A stretch of DNA of 64,000 nt. Source: Nothopassalora personata (Eukaryota > Ascomycota > Dothideomycetes > Mycosphaerellales > Mycosphaerellaceae). The position numbers were made by a program, and so were the translations under genes. The stretch lies in assembly GCA_033816765.1 (NCBI GenBank), contig CM066291.1:4092001-4156000 (forward strand), written 5' to 3'. Of this stretch, positions 13,401 through 23,180 are shown piece by piece. The first letter of the stretch is position 1; every line of letters starts with the position of its first letter. The notes beneath the pieces were generated by a model, which searched no databases, was not told where the DNA came from, and saw nothing but the letters and a program-made list of their open reading frames with translations.

Positions 13401-14670
13401 TGGCAAGTCGTTTTTGAGCCTCAACGAGCACAGCAGCATCCTCCGCCAACTTTGCCTCGCTAACCAGACCACTCTTTTCTCGTTCATATCTTCGTGCCTC
13501 AATCATGGCGATTTCCTTGGGCGCTTTCATCCTCCAGTTGATTTCGCCCCGTTCCACCCACTCGAGCACAATGTAGACCTTCTTGCGAGTCGGATCATCA
13601 ATGACTTCCAGCAGAGCGACGATGTTGGGGTGGCGAGCCTTCTTGAGAATGGCAACCTCCTTCTTGACCTTATCCTCAGTGGTGCCGAGTCTCCCAAGCT
13701 TGCGTCGTTTCGAAAAGCGTTCGACAATCTTGATGGCAACATACGTCGGTGAACTCGACGGGCTCTCCAGATCACGGCCGAGCTTAACTTTTCCGTGGGT
13801 TCCTCGTCCGAGCTCGTCCAGGACTTCATAGTGGTTGATCAGTTTACGACCAGACACCGGGTCAACGTCGACATCTGCCACGTGCGTTTCCTTGGGCACG
13901 TGCGTGTGCGTAAAATGCAGGAACGGACTCGCATACGTCCCGGAGTTCTCCGAGTGCTCGACGGGAGCAGATGGAGGACCCGATGGGTTGAAGAGCCCGA
14001 CAGTGGGCGTCACGGCGGGCGAGTTGGTCGACGTCCGCGCACCACTGCTGTGCAGCGATGCTATCGCTGAGGCGAAGGTGGAGATCTGGTGGGGTTGTCC
14101 AGAGTGGCCTCGTCGCAGAGCATGCGGGATGTAGTAGGGCGCGTACTGCTGAGTGTGTAGCGCCGCAAAGTTCTGCACCGGGTACGGATTCGGGTATGTG
14201 GCTTTCCGCGTTGACAATTCAGGTCGTGTGCTGTCGTAAGAGTGCGCTGGCGTGACTGTCGCCGAGCTTGCTGAACTCTCTATGCTGAGGCTGGACGGGG
14301 TGGTATGAGGCGGAGGTCTTCCTGATGCGTGCAGCGACGAAAGCGAGTCCGGCGATTCGATGTGTCCTGCGGCCGTCGCGTCGCTTGTGCCCACACTCGG
14401 CGTTGGTGATCGACTGCCCGCAGAACTTGGCGGGGCATGGAACTCGTGATGTGCATGTGCATTCGTCGTCGTGGCAGCAGGCTGCGGGGTGAAGTAGTCG
14501 TTGGGCCGTTCCTTCGGTGCCTCGGTCGCATCGGGGGTCAGGACGCTCAAGGCAGGCGGGACTTCTGATCGCGGTGTATCTTCTGTGCTCCCTCCATTCT
14601 GGGCAGCCGCTTCCTGCGGCGCCAAATGGCCATGACTGCTGTGCTGTTGATCCGACGGTGGCGTGGACAT
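10447..14670 (-). CDS. CaMKK-type Ser/Thr protein kinase (Ssp1/Sak1/CmkC-like), very large
   Basis: A single frame; the likely start is the ATG at 14670 (MSTPPSDQQ), giving ~1407 residues. An in-frame start 84 bp upstream at 14754 would add 28 residues without homology value. The kinase domain begins near residue 273 (HYEVLDELGRGTHGKVKLG). It has VAIK lysine (~311), HRDIKPPN catalytic loop (~617), DFG (~638), YAPE (~685), and ends near 813. The lobe hinge (VLEWVERGEINW) is followed by a ~220-residue Lys/Arg/Ser-rich insert before the alpha-E helix. Long Ser/Pro-rich N- and C-terminal tails are low complexity. Family knowledge places it upstream of AMPK/Snf1 and CaM kinases in stress and nutrient signalling. 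A Snf1-activating role is inferred. Confidence 0.9.
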   Translation of the reverse strand: MSTPPSDQQHSSHGHLAPQEAAAQNGGSTEDTPRSEVPPALSVLTPDATEAPKERPNDYFTPQPAATTTNAHAHHEFHAPPSSAGSRSPTPSVGTSDATAAGHIESPDSLSSLHASGRPPPHTTPSSLSIESSASSATVTPAHSYDSTRPELSTRKATYPNPYPVQNFAALHTQQYAPYYIPHALRRGHSGQPHQISTFASAIASLHSSGARTSTNSPAVTPTVGLFNPSGPPSAPVEHSENSGTYASPFLHFTHTHVPKETHVADVDVDPVSGRKLINHYEVLDELGRGTHGKVKLGRDLESPSSSPTYVAIKIVERFSKRRKLGRLGTTEDKVKKEVAILKKARHPNIVALLEVIDDPTRKKVYIVLEWVERGEINWRMKAPKEIAMIEARRYEREKSGLVSEAKLAEDAAVLVEAQKRLARQKRRQMKQYRQMRRGAAEDPQSWSIEMAGDDESEDSQEDRLSRISSQTAASDAGRLSVDPLGRRPSRTPAPLHPCVEPNQPGQFLTLTGETEMISPTDVQDRPRRPSQFSLTGLEGTMCGAYDSPLSQTSRVASLNSLTSSRGSSDGLARLASEILDSDLDVELQNVPIMAMEDVKTSFRDTLLGLQYLHSQGIVHRDIKPPNLLSTGDNRVKISDFGVSYLGRPVHEGETEDISEADATDLDDEAKELAKTVGTPAFYAPELCIVDPTDDPLPVTKAIDVWALGVTLFCMIFARTPFVDNEFVVMRQIADEEIYLPRKRLLPVDTKPKSRPSSHGRAFPPRPNGRRHELDLLYEDIDDDLHDLLKRLLTKDPRKRITLEEVRHHRWTYSGLNKEEWLEKSDPSHHAEGTKIEVSKEDVNTAVVPLNLVERVRSGFKKVLEKSGLTRARGHSNAGSSKGDSPVASAHSSSSSINQDARRQSFRGDEQIFTALKASREVEHPLSKSLAASPECAKLDNDKYFDKLAPRENGDGSHTDLTRVPSRPDPPNRAMTMASAAGSMRTVTQSDYIPNGRKASPQPSPGLPGTPTALASPGGSQLSGLFGQPGRILRSVRERSTNRRSEMRGLSSERGSVESDHHAEASVAISQTNVSGHVNLPDALLEGTPASSARNSPLSSRAHSVTSDRHSLQHHLSPRDHGVLSRMSSTSSIASIGRQVSEAFRARPQSRRAPESSAEEWQRVDEERLRKLVRESESEIEQARSSPHRRKSMNVFDNRACPSSPDDLQGKDPESRVSSITDISTPDTPLDGLSPMNQTGQLPSAMVSSSSDLGSAVSMSISNPSIPSVISEASSVDLSDGTYKGSSEEKREPSSDDTLGASPKPRPVDDHDEGYVPDQEATLDSEPDDIYDSSSDSDGGLVMSRRKSAAKQGHGLIVSADVPKHRRGTGLSARSKKSARSGSNNTMKKVRTRDSIDEQRSNDITEE

Positions 14671-16694
14671 CGCTCGTCGACCAGTGCCCCGCTCCCACGA
14701 GTCTCTCCAACCGCACCGCTCCGAGACTTTGACGCAAATTGACCAGCACGGCAAGACGTCGCAAAACGCTCTCTACCCGCACTGGTTTCGGCTGGACATT
14801 GAGTGGCAAAGGGCGTGTGCTGCTATCGAGGGAGGATCGGGTGGTTAGACCATAGCATGTCCGTCGAATTCTGTTGGGAATTTGCGGAATCTGCGATCAA
14901 GCCCGTGCTTCCGGATGACAGTGAGGCCGCCCGCTCAGAGCTGCATAACGAGCGGGCGTGTCTGAAGGGAATGTCTATGATACAGGACGGCGTGCAGTGT
15001 CGTGTGGACGTTCACGCTGCAAAAGTGGCTATCGGGGTGACCACACAGTACAGTACTAATGAGGGGCCATATCGACGGCTCGAACGGCAAGACTTAACCA
15101 TATCCCGTCGCAGCCAATGACACACTGCATTCACTCACTGCGGCCGGGCCCACTCCCGCACGGACACACCACTCTGCGCATCGGTTGGGGTCCGAGTCGA
15201 AAGTCGAAGAAGCCAACTTCCGCCAAGCCTCTGCAGCCAACGCCTATACGGAAGCCACAGAATTGCCGCTGAATCTTGGGCGACGGGTTTGCCTGCGAAA
15301 CGCACCTACCACAGTACTCTACTGTCCGCATCACGGCGTACTGCACGCTGCACCATCGCGATCCTATCACCGCTGTGACTCTCTCGTCTCGGACAGGCAT
15401 GTCAAGACGAGAGTTGCACGCTGGCGAGATGATGGCCCGAGCGTACTTTCGATAGCTTGCCAACAGGCCGGCTGTACTTGTAGAGACATGCTGATGACCG
15501 AATGACATCTTCCTCTGTGCTCCATCTCACACGACCACAGGCAGCGCAGACGGCTGTGCGTCGAACGCCTAGCGATGCAACCCATTCGCACTGGTCGACC
15601 ACGTACAGCCACGACGCCACGCAAGCCCGTTGTGGTATACCATCACCTGTCACTCCCAGGCCAGATGCCACGATACTTCGATACCTTGCACGCATCGTCC
15701 ACAGGATCACTTCTACCCCAGACTCTGACAAGCACGCGGTCGCCTCTTTGATTGGGTATCTATCACGCTGTCCTGCTGGAAATGCACCACCTCGCACGTA
15801 AGCCACAGCGGCTCACAATCCTTCACCATGCGAGGCGAAGGTGTAATAAAACAGTTGGACTGCCGCATTAAGCCTAGCACTTACCATTTCCACCTCTAGC
15901 GTCAAAATCTCCAACCACTCCAAGGAAGTTGGGAAGTAACGCGGGGTATCGCCTACATCCTTCTCGCGCATGTATTACGACTAGACCTTGAGCGGAATGA
16001 CCTGCATCTCATCCTGCATGATACACATCCGGAAACTGCCATGACCCGTGAAGCGTGTCCTGCTTGCACGCGACTGGACCACCAAGCCAGTAGCGGTCTT
16101 ATCGACTACATCATGCATGGGACCTGGTTGATCGTGTCGTCAGTCTTGGATGGATGCTATCTACATGGCGTAGTGTCTCGATGGAGCTACCACAGCTACT
16201 GACTGTGTGGGAGGAAAGGCCGCTTTGAGGGCTTCAGAGCTGAAACCGTGACAGCCTGCCACGGGACAGACGCCTTTTTCCGTTCTCTGAGAGACATCCA
16301 TGACATCGCGCACGGTTGCGCTACAGCTCCCAGGGCTTTCTCCCCATGCAGAAAGCCCTCTTTTGCACCTGCTCGGCACTTCGGCTCTCCAGCTTTTCAT
16401 GACAGTTGGAGCTGAGCTCTCTGCAGAGCAGCAGAATCTAACGATCGCGCGCATCTCACTTGCCCGCGTATCGTTTCCCCTAGCCGCGTCTGCCCACTTT
16501 CAATTATTCTCATTCTCTGCCCCCTGGCATCCTGCCCTGTAATATCTGTCATAGAAGCTGCAGCATAAGAGATAGGTCCCAGAGAGTTTTAGGGTACTGC
16601 GCTCACGCGAAATCTGCTGACCACCGTGATCATCGGAGATCAGGACCAATCCAATCACATCCAGCATCGGTTCGAAGCATTCCTTTCATGCGCA
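14671..16694. other. 2-kb spacer upstream of the CaMKK gene
   Basis: No gene is supported. It contains the presumed promoter and leader of the kinase gene and the 3' region of cwf18. Several 100-130 codon ORFs overlap on both strands with no recognisable domain and biased composition (Arg/Ser), as expected by chance in GC-rich DNA. Confidence 0.5.
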
Positions 16695-17354
16695 TCAGCT
16701 CCCTGTGGTATCAAGCAGTGCCTCGTCCTCTTCACGTTCCCTGCGCGCCTCTTCTTCATCCTCGCGTTCTCTGACGTTGGTTGCTTCCACCAGCGTCGTG
16801 CCTTCTATACCCGCTGCTTCTGCATCCCCGTTTGTAGCCGTTGCAGCGTTCCCTTTGCGTGCTTGTGCAGCTTTTTGCTGGTTTGATATGCGCTCGCGTA
16901 CCAGGCGTGCTATTGCGTTGTCTGTTCGGACGTTGAGGACTTCGAGTTTGCGGTCGAGGTCTCGTTTTAGATCCCAGTTGGGCTTCTTGGGTTGGAGTTT
17001 GAAGAGGTCCAAGGGCTTGTCAGCTTTCTCTTCTTGTTCGGCTTGGAGTTTTGTCTCTAGGGCGAGCTGTGCGGCTTTCTTTTCGAGTGTCTCTTTTCCT
17101 TCTTGGGGTGCGTTCTCGAAGCCTAGCTTTGCGCCTTTGGTTTCGGGGTCGTAGTTGCGGCCGGATAGGTATTTCGAGGTGAGATGCTTCGTGTCACTGT
17201 CGGGGGTGTCGTTCTCCAGTGATGTTGCTGCAGGCGTACGCTCGTCTTGCTGCTCCTCAGTCGTATCGGGTTGCTTTCGCTTGAGTGACTTGAGCTGTGC
17301 TAGTCGTGCCTTTCGGTCCTGTGCTGCTGCGCTGAGCGCCGCTGTGGAAGCCAT
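16695..17354 (-). CDS. cwf18: Pre-mRNA splicing factor Cwf18 (CCDC12 family)
   Basis: A single exon of 219 residues. The N-terminus (RKARLAQLKSLKRKQ) and the central KPNWDLKRDLDRKLEVLNVRTDNAIARLVRER block (~residues 125-155) match the Cwf18/CCDC12 family. These are small components of the Prp19/NineTeen-associated spliceosome. The rest is charged and coiled-coil prone (KETLEKKAAQLALETKLQAE), ending in an acidic Glu/Arg-rich tail. It is read divergently from the PPR gene, with starts 282 bp apart. Confidence 0.9.
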   Translation of the reverse strand: MASTAALSAAAQDRKARLAQLKSLKRKQPDTTEEQQDERTPAATSLENDTPDSDTKHLTSKYLSGRNYDPETKGAKLGFENAPQEGKETLEKKAAQLALETKLQAEQEEKADKPLDLFKLQPKKPNWDLKRDLDRKLEVLNVRTDNAIARLVRERISNQQKAAQARKGNAATATNGDAEAAGIEGTTLVEATNVREREDEEEARREREEDEALLDTTGS

Positions 17355-17636
17355 CTTGTTGTCGCGTACTCCAGTAGATTGGCTTAGTACTGTAGTACTG
17401 ACGTGCTGGTGCTCAGTCTCGCGTATAGGAAATGTGATGTCGCGAAGAGGAATGCCAGAAAATCATGTCTCGAGAGGCAAGCAGACGCATCTTGGGTGGG
17501 TCTGAATGCTCAAGACACCGTCTCCGCAAGCACTCCCGAGCTTTCTTCTCTGTCTCCCGCCAAAGTGCAAACCCTCGGCCACGAGTCCATCGTTGCATAT
17601 CACGCCTCCGAACCGTTGTTTCCAGATGTTCGGCCC
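17355..17636. promoter_or_regulatory. Shared divergent promoter of cwf18 and the PPR gene
   Basis: Only 282 bp separate the two opposed start codons (17354 and 17637), so both promoters must lie here or overlap the 5' leaders. No specific factor site was identified. Confidence 0.5.
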
Positions 17637-20159
17637 ATGTTATTATGTCGCCTCGCCATAAGAACGCTGCAACATAGCCACATACACTCCACGAGCCCGG
17701 CCATATGCACATCACAACGAACATGGCTCTCAGCACCGAGGAGCTACAGCAGTGCATCAGGCGAAGGCCCGCACGATGAAGAGCTAGATCTGTCGAGACC
17801 ATCCGCCGAGTCAGCATATCTGGATCTCCTGCTCGGCCCAGCAGACGTCTCTCCGCTCAAGACTCGTGCAAAGGAGGTTCAAAGCAAAACAAGCACCGTG
17901 AGCTCACAGCCCGAGGGAAACCAGAATACTCGCAGTGCCAAGGCATTGCTCTCGCCGCCTCGGCTTCGACGACCGCACATCAAGCTTGCGGAGGCAACTG
18001 CCCGCAGAAGGCGCGCGCCGTTGACGTGGTATGGAACTGATGGACCTCCATGCGTTGATAGCCCCACCTACCATGCAGAGACTCGCGGCAAAGTCCAGCA
18101 AGTTTCGCAATGGCGCTTGGGTGAAGATGGTCAAAAGGGAACGACCATCTCTGTCAGGCGAATCGTACCGGCGATCGCACCTGCACGTAGGCCTCCTCGG
18201 AGCAGTGGTGTCAAGTACAAGCAGCTCAAGGTCAACGCAGATCAGCGAGTCAAGATAACTTACCTGGCTCGTGAGAAGGACTCTCGTGGAAGAGGAATGA
18301 AGAACTGGGGCAAGAAGCTCTTTCGACTGCGAAGTGCCTTCGACCAGCAGTTGCCGCGTACGGGCAAATCAGTCGAGCCACCAACACTTCACCCGCTTGC
18401 GAGCGTATGGGCTCAGTCCGCCTTGATGGCACAGGGCCGCCACGTTGTGCGAGCCGTGGGCCCCAGCAGGATCAACCTAGAACGAACCTGGTACTGGCAG
18501 CACGCGGCGCTCTGGACACTTTGCCACGAACCTGAATCAATGCCGACATTCTTACTCAACACACGCGGGACGCCTCAAGTGAAGTATACGCAGCAGATTC
18601 TGCAGCATCTTGCCGACAGATTCACGTCTATCCAAGACAACACGAGCGCAAAAGGCCTGAGTGCGCTGATCCATGCTTTCCCGCGTTTGGCAGATCGTGG
18701 TATGCGCCGTCCTCTGCTCATCAAGTCATCGTTCCTTAGAAAACTCATGTCGCATTGCAGTGGTGATCAGATCGACGAAATCTACCGCGCGACCAGAGAC
18801 AATCGTGTTATAACATCCTGGTTGACGTGGCTACAGTTCGCAACATACCTTGCACGGAATGGGCAGTTCGAGCAAGCACTTGAAGCCATCATCAAGTCAA
18901 GTCGTACTGGAGCAGCACACGACTCTACGGCCTTCCGCAGCACTTGCGCAACGCTGCTGCGCGCTGCAATCAAAGAGCCTTCCGGTCTGCGGGTCTGCCT
19001 CATGATCATTGACAGCTTTGTCAATCTTGGGGTGACGTTGAACATCCAGCTCTGCAACATCGTCATGCTGAACGCTGTCGAGGCCGGGGATCCGAAGACC
19101 GCTTTCGCAGTGTATAATTCGCTTGTTGAGCATGGCCTGCAGGCAGACGCTTACACGTATGCGATCCTACTAAAAGGCTGCAAAGCCGCCATCAATGACG
19201 CCGGAGGTCTCAACACAACTATTCGACATGCTGTCGAACACATCGGCATAGCCCACGAGCCTATCGTCGCGACAGAAATAATCCACTGCCTAGCACTGCA
19301 TCACAGCAGCCAGAATCCGGACAAGGCATTTGACGCTGTTGCAGACGCTTATGCACAGCTCTTCGACCTTGGGCCCCTGCGCATGCTCGAGATCGTGTTG
19401 CCGCATCTCTCTGCGCGCGTCAACCCCGATGCGCAACGCATGCAACCACCCAAGCACGTCGTTGAGATCATGATTGCGGCTTACCTCGAGCACACTTTCG
19501 CTCGGACACAGTCAACAGCCAACGCTTATGAATTGTATCGGCGCTTTGTTAAGCTTGCCGATGTGGGTGTGCAACCTTTCCGCGGCTTGCTCGAGACTGA
19601 TCATGTTGCAAACGCATTCATGATGACCTTTGGCAAGACGAAAAAGGGCCTCGCTCAGGCAGCGCAGGTCATCAGAGACATGCAAGCCAGGCCACACGAC
19701 TGTTGCAGGCCGACAGTGCAGACCTGGACCATCTTCCTGCACTGCTTCACCAAGCATGGAATGATGAGGCTGGCTGAGCAAGTCCTGTCGTACATGCAGA
19801 GCAAGGGCATGACTCCGAATCAGGTTACGTGGAATGTGTTGACTACTGGATATGCTACTGCGCAAGATGTCGACGGCATGCTAGATGCGTTCCGCAGGAT
19901 GGAGGAAGATGGGAAGGTGTGGGACAGGTGGACCGAAGGTGGCCTGAAGAACTTGAAGGACAAACAAGCGTTGACGCGATTGACGCAGTCGCAGTATACA
20001 AGGCGTTTGCAGAGGGATGTTGATGAAGATCTCAAGGCGGGTCTGTCGAGTAGGATCTTCAAAGAAAGGGTGAAGGAGCGGCATGTGAATCGTGACGATG
20101 GTATGACAGGTTCTTCTGGTGATGTCGCAGAAGCTCGGGAAATTGTCAATACTGTATAA
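17637..20159 (+). CDS. Mitochondrial pentatricopeptide-repeat (PPR) protein
   Basis: The frame is open from 17403, but the ATG at 17637 starts a typical mitochondrial presequence (MLLCRLAIRTLQHSH, rich in Arg/Ser/His, no acids for ~40 residues) and is preferred; product ~840 residues. Clear PPR-like helical pairs occur near residues 472-520 (NIVMLNAVEAGDPKTAFAVY, then LVEHGLQADAYTYAILLKG) and 693-755 (PTVQTWTIFLHCFTKHG; MTPNQVTWNVLTTGYA). Such proteins bind organellar RNA and act in mitochondrial RNA processing, stability or translation. The exact target is unknown. Confidence 0.88.
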   Translation: MLLCRLAIRTLQHSHIHSTSPAICTSQRTWLSAPRSYSSASGEGPHDEELDLSRPSAESAYLDLLLGPADVSPLKTRAKEVQSKTSTVSSQPEGNQNTRSAKALLSPPRLRRPHIKLAEATARRRRAPLTWYGTDGPPCVDSPTYHAETRGKVQQVSQWRLGEDGQKGTTISVRRIVPAIAPARRPPRSSGVKYKQLKVNADQRVKITYLAREKDSRGRGMKNWGKKLFRLRSAFDQQLPRTGKSVEPPTLHPLASVWAQSALMAQGRHVVRAVGPSRINLERTWYWQHAALWTLCHEPESMPTFLLNTRGTPQVKYTQQILQHLADRFTSIQDNTSAKGLSALIHAFPRLADRGMRRPLLIKSSFLRKLMSHCSGDQIDEIYRATRDNRVITSWLTWLQFATYLARNGQFEQALEAIIKSSRTGAAHDSTAFRSTCATLLRAAIKEPSGLRVCLMIIDSFVNLGVTLNIQLCNIVMLNAVEAGDPKTAFAVYNSLVEHGLQADAYTYAILLKGCKAAINDAGGLNTTIRHAVEHIGIAHEPIVATEIIHCLALHHSSQNPDKAFDAVADAYAQLFDLGPLRMLEIVLPHLSARVNPDAQRMQPPKHVVEIMIAAYLEHTFARTQSTANAYELYRRFVKLADVGVQPFRGLLETDHVANAFMMTFGKTKKGLAQAAQVIRDMQARPHDCCRPTVQTWTIFLHCFTKHGMMRLAEQVLSYMQSKGMTPNQVTWNVLTTGYATAQDVDGMLDAFRRMEEDGKVWDRWTEGGLKNLKDKQALTRLTQSQYTRRLQRDVDEDLKAGLSSRIFKERVKERHVNRDDGMTGSSGDVAEAREIVNTV

Positions 20160-20607
20160 ACCCCTATTTGACGCTTCTCTCGATCTCTGTCTGTTCTTTC
20201 GTGGTACGGATGCTTGGATGTATTTTGACGATCGACTTCGTACCTGGATCCGTACCCGTAGTATTCCTGCCGATGCTGGTGCACTGCAAGTTTGTGGACC
20301 GAATAGCAGAAGCAACATTAAGCGTTGCACACATGCAGAACAAGCTCTGAACCGACTCCAAATATGGAATGGCAGTACTTTATCTAGCGTACCACAAGAT
20401 GCCATCCAGATACGTTCGTGAACGTGCCGCCGCCATTCTCGACGCTTTTCTTGACAAACCCAAAAAGAGCACTAGCTGACATAATGGGTTCCCGAACGCG
20501 CTTTGGCGCGTTATCAAAGCGCGATCCTCCACCCCGATTCCTCACAACACAACTCACCACATCTCAGACACACCACATCTCTCCCACCAACGCGCAAAGT
20601 CCTCGCG
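20160..20607. other. Intergenic downstream of the PPR gene
   Basis: About 450 bp with no supported gene. The frame before 20608 is open but has no ATG; it is the C/A-rich leader of the next gene. Confidence 0.5.
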
Positions 20608-21408
20608 ATGCTGGCCTTCATGCACGCGCCCTCCTCCTCACCAATCGCCTACCTGCCCGCACAACCCTCACCCCTCTCGCCCCGGAGCGCAAACATCAGC
20701 AGTCGATGGGGACCATCGCGTGGCGGAGTCATCGACGGAGTCGTCAACTCACCAGGATCTGGAAATTCATACATGTCCAATCCCAACACGATTACAGCAC
20801 ACGATGAAAATGCAACCCCCCTCTCCAAACGCTCCATAAAACGCGTCCCCCTCCAGAGACAAGAAGACCTCAAAGAACGCCGGCGCACAAACTTCCTCCG
20901 AAACGTGCGCGACAGGCGCGAAGAGCGGCGGTATGAGGCGAGGGGCGAGGATGTGATGAGGTTGGAGTTCGTGCAGAAGAAAAGGGCGTGGGAGAGGGAG
21001 TTGGAGAGGGGTGCGCCGGTTGATGCGCCGGTTGATGCGCCGGAGGAGGACGAGTTGCCGATGTGGAGTCAGGGTGGCAGTCAGATGCAGATGAGTTCGA
21101 TGCGAGCATCTTCGCAGGCGTTGCCGGAGGAGGAAGTGGAGGATTTCGTGAGGGACGAGGAGGGCGAATTGGAGGCGTTGTTGGAGTTTATGCCAGAGGA
21201 TAACATGCGTGAGGCGGAGCAGGGGATGGAGGTGGAGGACGAGGAGGAGCTGTGGAGTGATGGGGCGGATTATGATGCGTTGTTCTCGGAGATGTTGGGA
21301 CTGGAGGAGAACACGCAGAATCAGTCCGCCATTGCTACAGCGGAGGCGAATGCGCAACATGTTCAGCAGCAACAACATGGCGAAGATGACGAAATGGACA
21401 TGAGCTGA
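20608..21408 (+). CDS. Acidic hypothetical protein with basic coiled-coil segment
   Basis: I do not recognise this gene. The first ATG in the frame (20608, MLAFMHAPSSSP) gives 266 residues. The N-terminal third is Ser/Pro-rich. The middle is a strongly basic helix (KRSIKRVPLQRQEDLKERRR, then RNVRDRREERRYEARGEDVM). The C-terminal half is very acidic (EEEVEDFVRDEEGELEALLE; EVEDEEELWSDGADYD). A small in-frame tandem repeat encodes APVDAPVDAPEE (about 21015-21050). The split of charge and lack of membrane segments suggest a nuclear or cytosolic protein; that is inference. Codon use looks like the neighbours. Confidence 0.7.
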   Translation: MLAFMHAPSSSPIAYLPAQPSPLSPRSANISSRWGPSRGGVIDGVVNSPGSGNSYMSNPNTITAHDENATPLSKRSIKRVPLQRQEDLKERRRTNFLRNVRDRREERRYEARGEDVMRLEFVQKKRAWERELERGAPVDAPVDAPEEDELPMWSQGGSQMQMSSMRASSQALPEEEVEDFVRDEEGELEALLEFMPEDNMREAEQGMEVEDEEELWSDGADYDALFSEMLGLEENTQNQSAIATAEANAQHVQQQQHGEDDEMDMS

Positions 21409-21636
21409 ATGGCGGCACAAGAGCCAATATGGCGAGCGACTTTTTGATGCTTTAGCGTGGCGTTGGGGTATTTTTGGAACGAGATGTTCGACATCGAACA
21501 AGGTGTTAATGATATGATGGCGGTGAGGCTACAGTTCTGTCTCCCAGCCTTGAGATCACGATGGGTATCACAGATGTACAGGCGACATGAAAAACCATCA
21601 CAATTGCAGAGCCCAGAGGTTCGCCCTCCAACAACT

Positions 21637-22678
21637 CTACTGCGTAGGACATCCCTGATCCAGGTCACCAAGCGCTTCTTGCGCTGCGCTCATATCACCA
21701 ACGAGATCGGATGGCGGCGAGCCGGCGGCTTGCATCTATCGCCCACAAGTCAGTAAGTCTTCCTCATCAAAAGCCGCGCTCTGCGATATCAGAACTCACC
21801 TTCTGCATCCTCTCCACAATATACTCCCTATCATCCTCATTCCCATCACTATAGCCTTTCCTCTCAAACCTCCCCACAATCTCGCCCACAAGCACCTGCT
21901 GCTCCTTATACCGCTTCAAATCTTCCGCACTCGTATTCTTCTCATTCTTCTCCAGCCACGCCGGGAACTTCTCATGCAGCTCTTTCATCGGGTCATACAG
22001 AATTTCCTTATTCGTCAAATGCGCCATCATGTTCATCAGCATGGTGTTGAAGTCCCCGTCCCCGCCCTCACCACCGAGCATCCCGCCTTCGCCCAGCTCC
22101 TTCATCATTTGCGCGATGAGTTCTTCTTCGGATTGGGGTTGAGTGCTGGCTGTGGAGGCGGCAGTGTTGGAGGCATTGATGCGGTCCATTGTTGCGCGGA
22201 TTGTGGAGTCGAAGGCGGGTTTCTTTTTGTCTGTTGCGGTACTTCTACTTGACGCGGCTGTTGCTTTGGGCTTTGTGTCATCGGACACTGCTTTTGCTGC
22301 TTCTTGGAGGTGGGCGCCTGCTTCTTGATCGCTGCCGGCTGCGCCTGCGGCTATGAGCTCTTGCATCATTTTCTCGAATTCGGCCTGCATATCCGGGTTG
22401 GAGTCGAGTTCGCTGATGAGGCTGGACATGCCGGCTTGGAGTTGTTTGGCTAGTTCGTCTTCTGAAGCTCCTGGGCCGGGTGCTGCTGTTGTGAAGGAGG
22501 CATCTTTGGGTCTGCCGGGTCCTGATACTGAGGGAGCGGCGGGTGTGGATTGTGAAGGTGTTTTGGGCTTTGATGTGGATGTTGCTTGGAACTCGTCAAG
22601 GACGTCGTCTAGGTCGTCAAGATCGTCCTCCTCTGGATCCGGTACGTCTGCTACGTTCTGGGGTTCTTTCTCTGCCAT
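21637..22678 (-). CDS. PEX19: Peroxisomal membrane-protein import receptor Pex19 (farnesylated)
   Basis: Exon 1 (22678-21800) and exon 2 (21735-21637) are separated by a 64-bp intron (GTGAGT, CTGAC branch, TAG acceptor); together 325 residues. Without splicing the protein would end 10 residues into the intron. With it, the tail is SAAQEALGDLDQGCPTQ, a CaaX box (CPTQ) as expected for Pex19. The N-terminus has the acidic Pex3-binding region (DPEEDDLDDLDDVLDEF). The C-terminal half has the cargo-binding helices (NKEILYDPMKELHEKFPAWL). Pex19 is the cytosolic chaperone and receptor for peroxisomal membrane proteins. Confidence 0.95.
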
Positions 22679-23180
22679 TATCGAGTGCTGCGGTGCTGTG
22701 AAGGCGGGGTCGGAATGCGATGACTGAGAGACGGAGAGTGATTGCAGAGGCTTTGAGTATCAGATGCTTGAGTCTTCGTTCGCGACTCAGTGACGTCTAT
22801 AGCTTGATATGTGCTTCGATACACACTCGGCAGAAAAGTGTTGTTGCAAGTGAATTCCGTGTCGTTATGCATGGTCATGCCGTGCCTTGTCACCTCGGTG
22901 GGGACCTGGCAGCACATGCAGGGATTGCAACCGATCGACAGCGGCTCGGCCTCACTGCTCGATGAGATGCGAATTGTTGCGTCCTCACTTTGATCCATTG
23001 CACCGTCACATGCAGTGTATCACGCGAACTTCGGAAAGCTCACATTGGCTATAAAATCGCAGCTTCCGAATCGACTTGTCTGAAACAACTCTCTCAACAA
23101 CATACAGCGCCCGCGACCACCAACACCACAGCCACCAACCACAAACACAACCACGACCACGACCACAAGGCTAGCGCACC
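22679..23180. other. Divergent promoter region of PEX19 and UBC9
   Basis: About 500 bp between opposed starts. It includes an A/C-rich UBC9 leader with CCA/ACC runs (23105-23170). No gene is seen. Confidence 0.5.

Noticed and set aside
13375..14809. Several ORFs opposite or out of frame with the kinase gene
   Set aside because: They are shadows of the 1407-residue kinase frame, which has clear kinase motifs.
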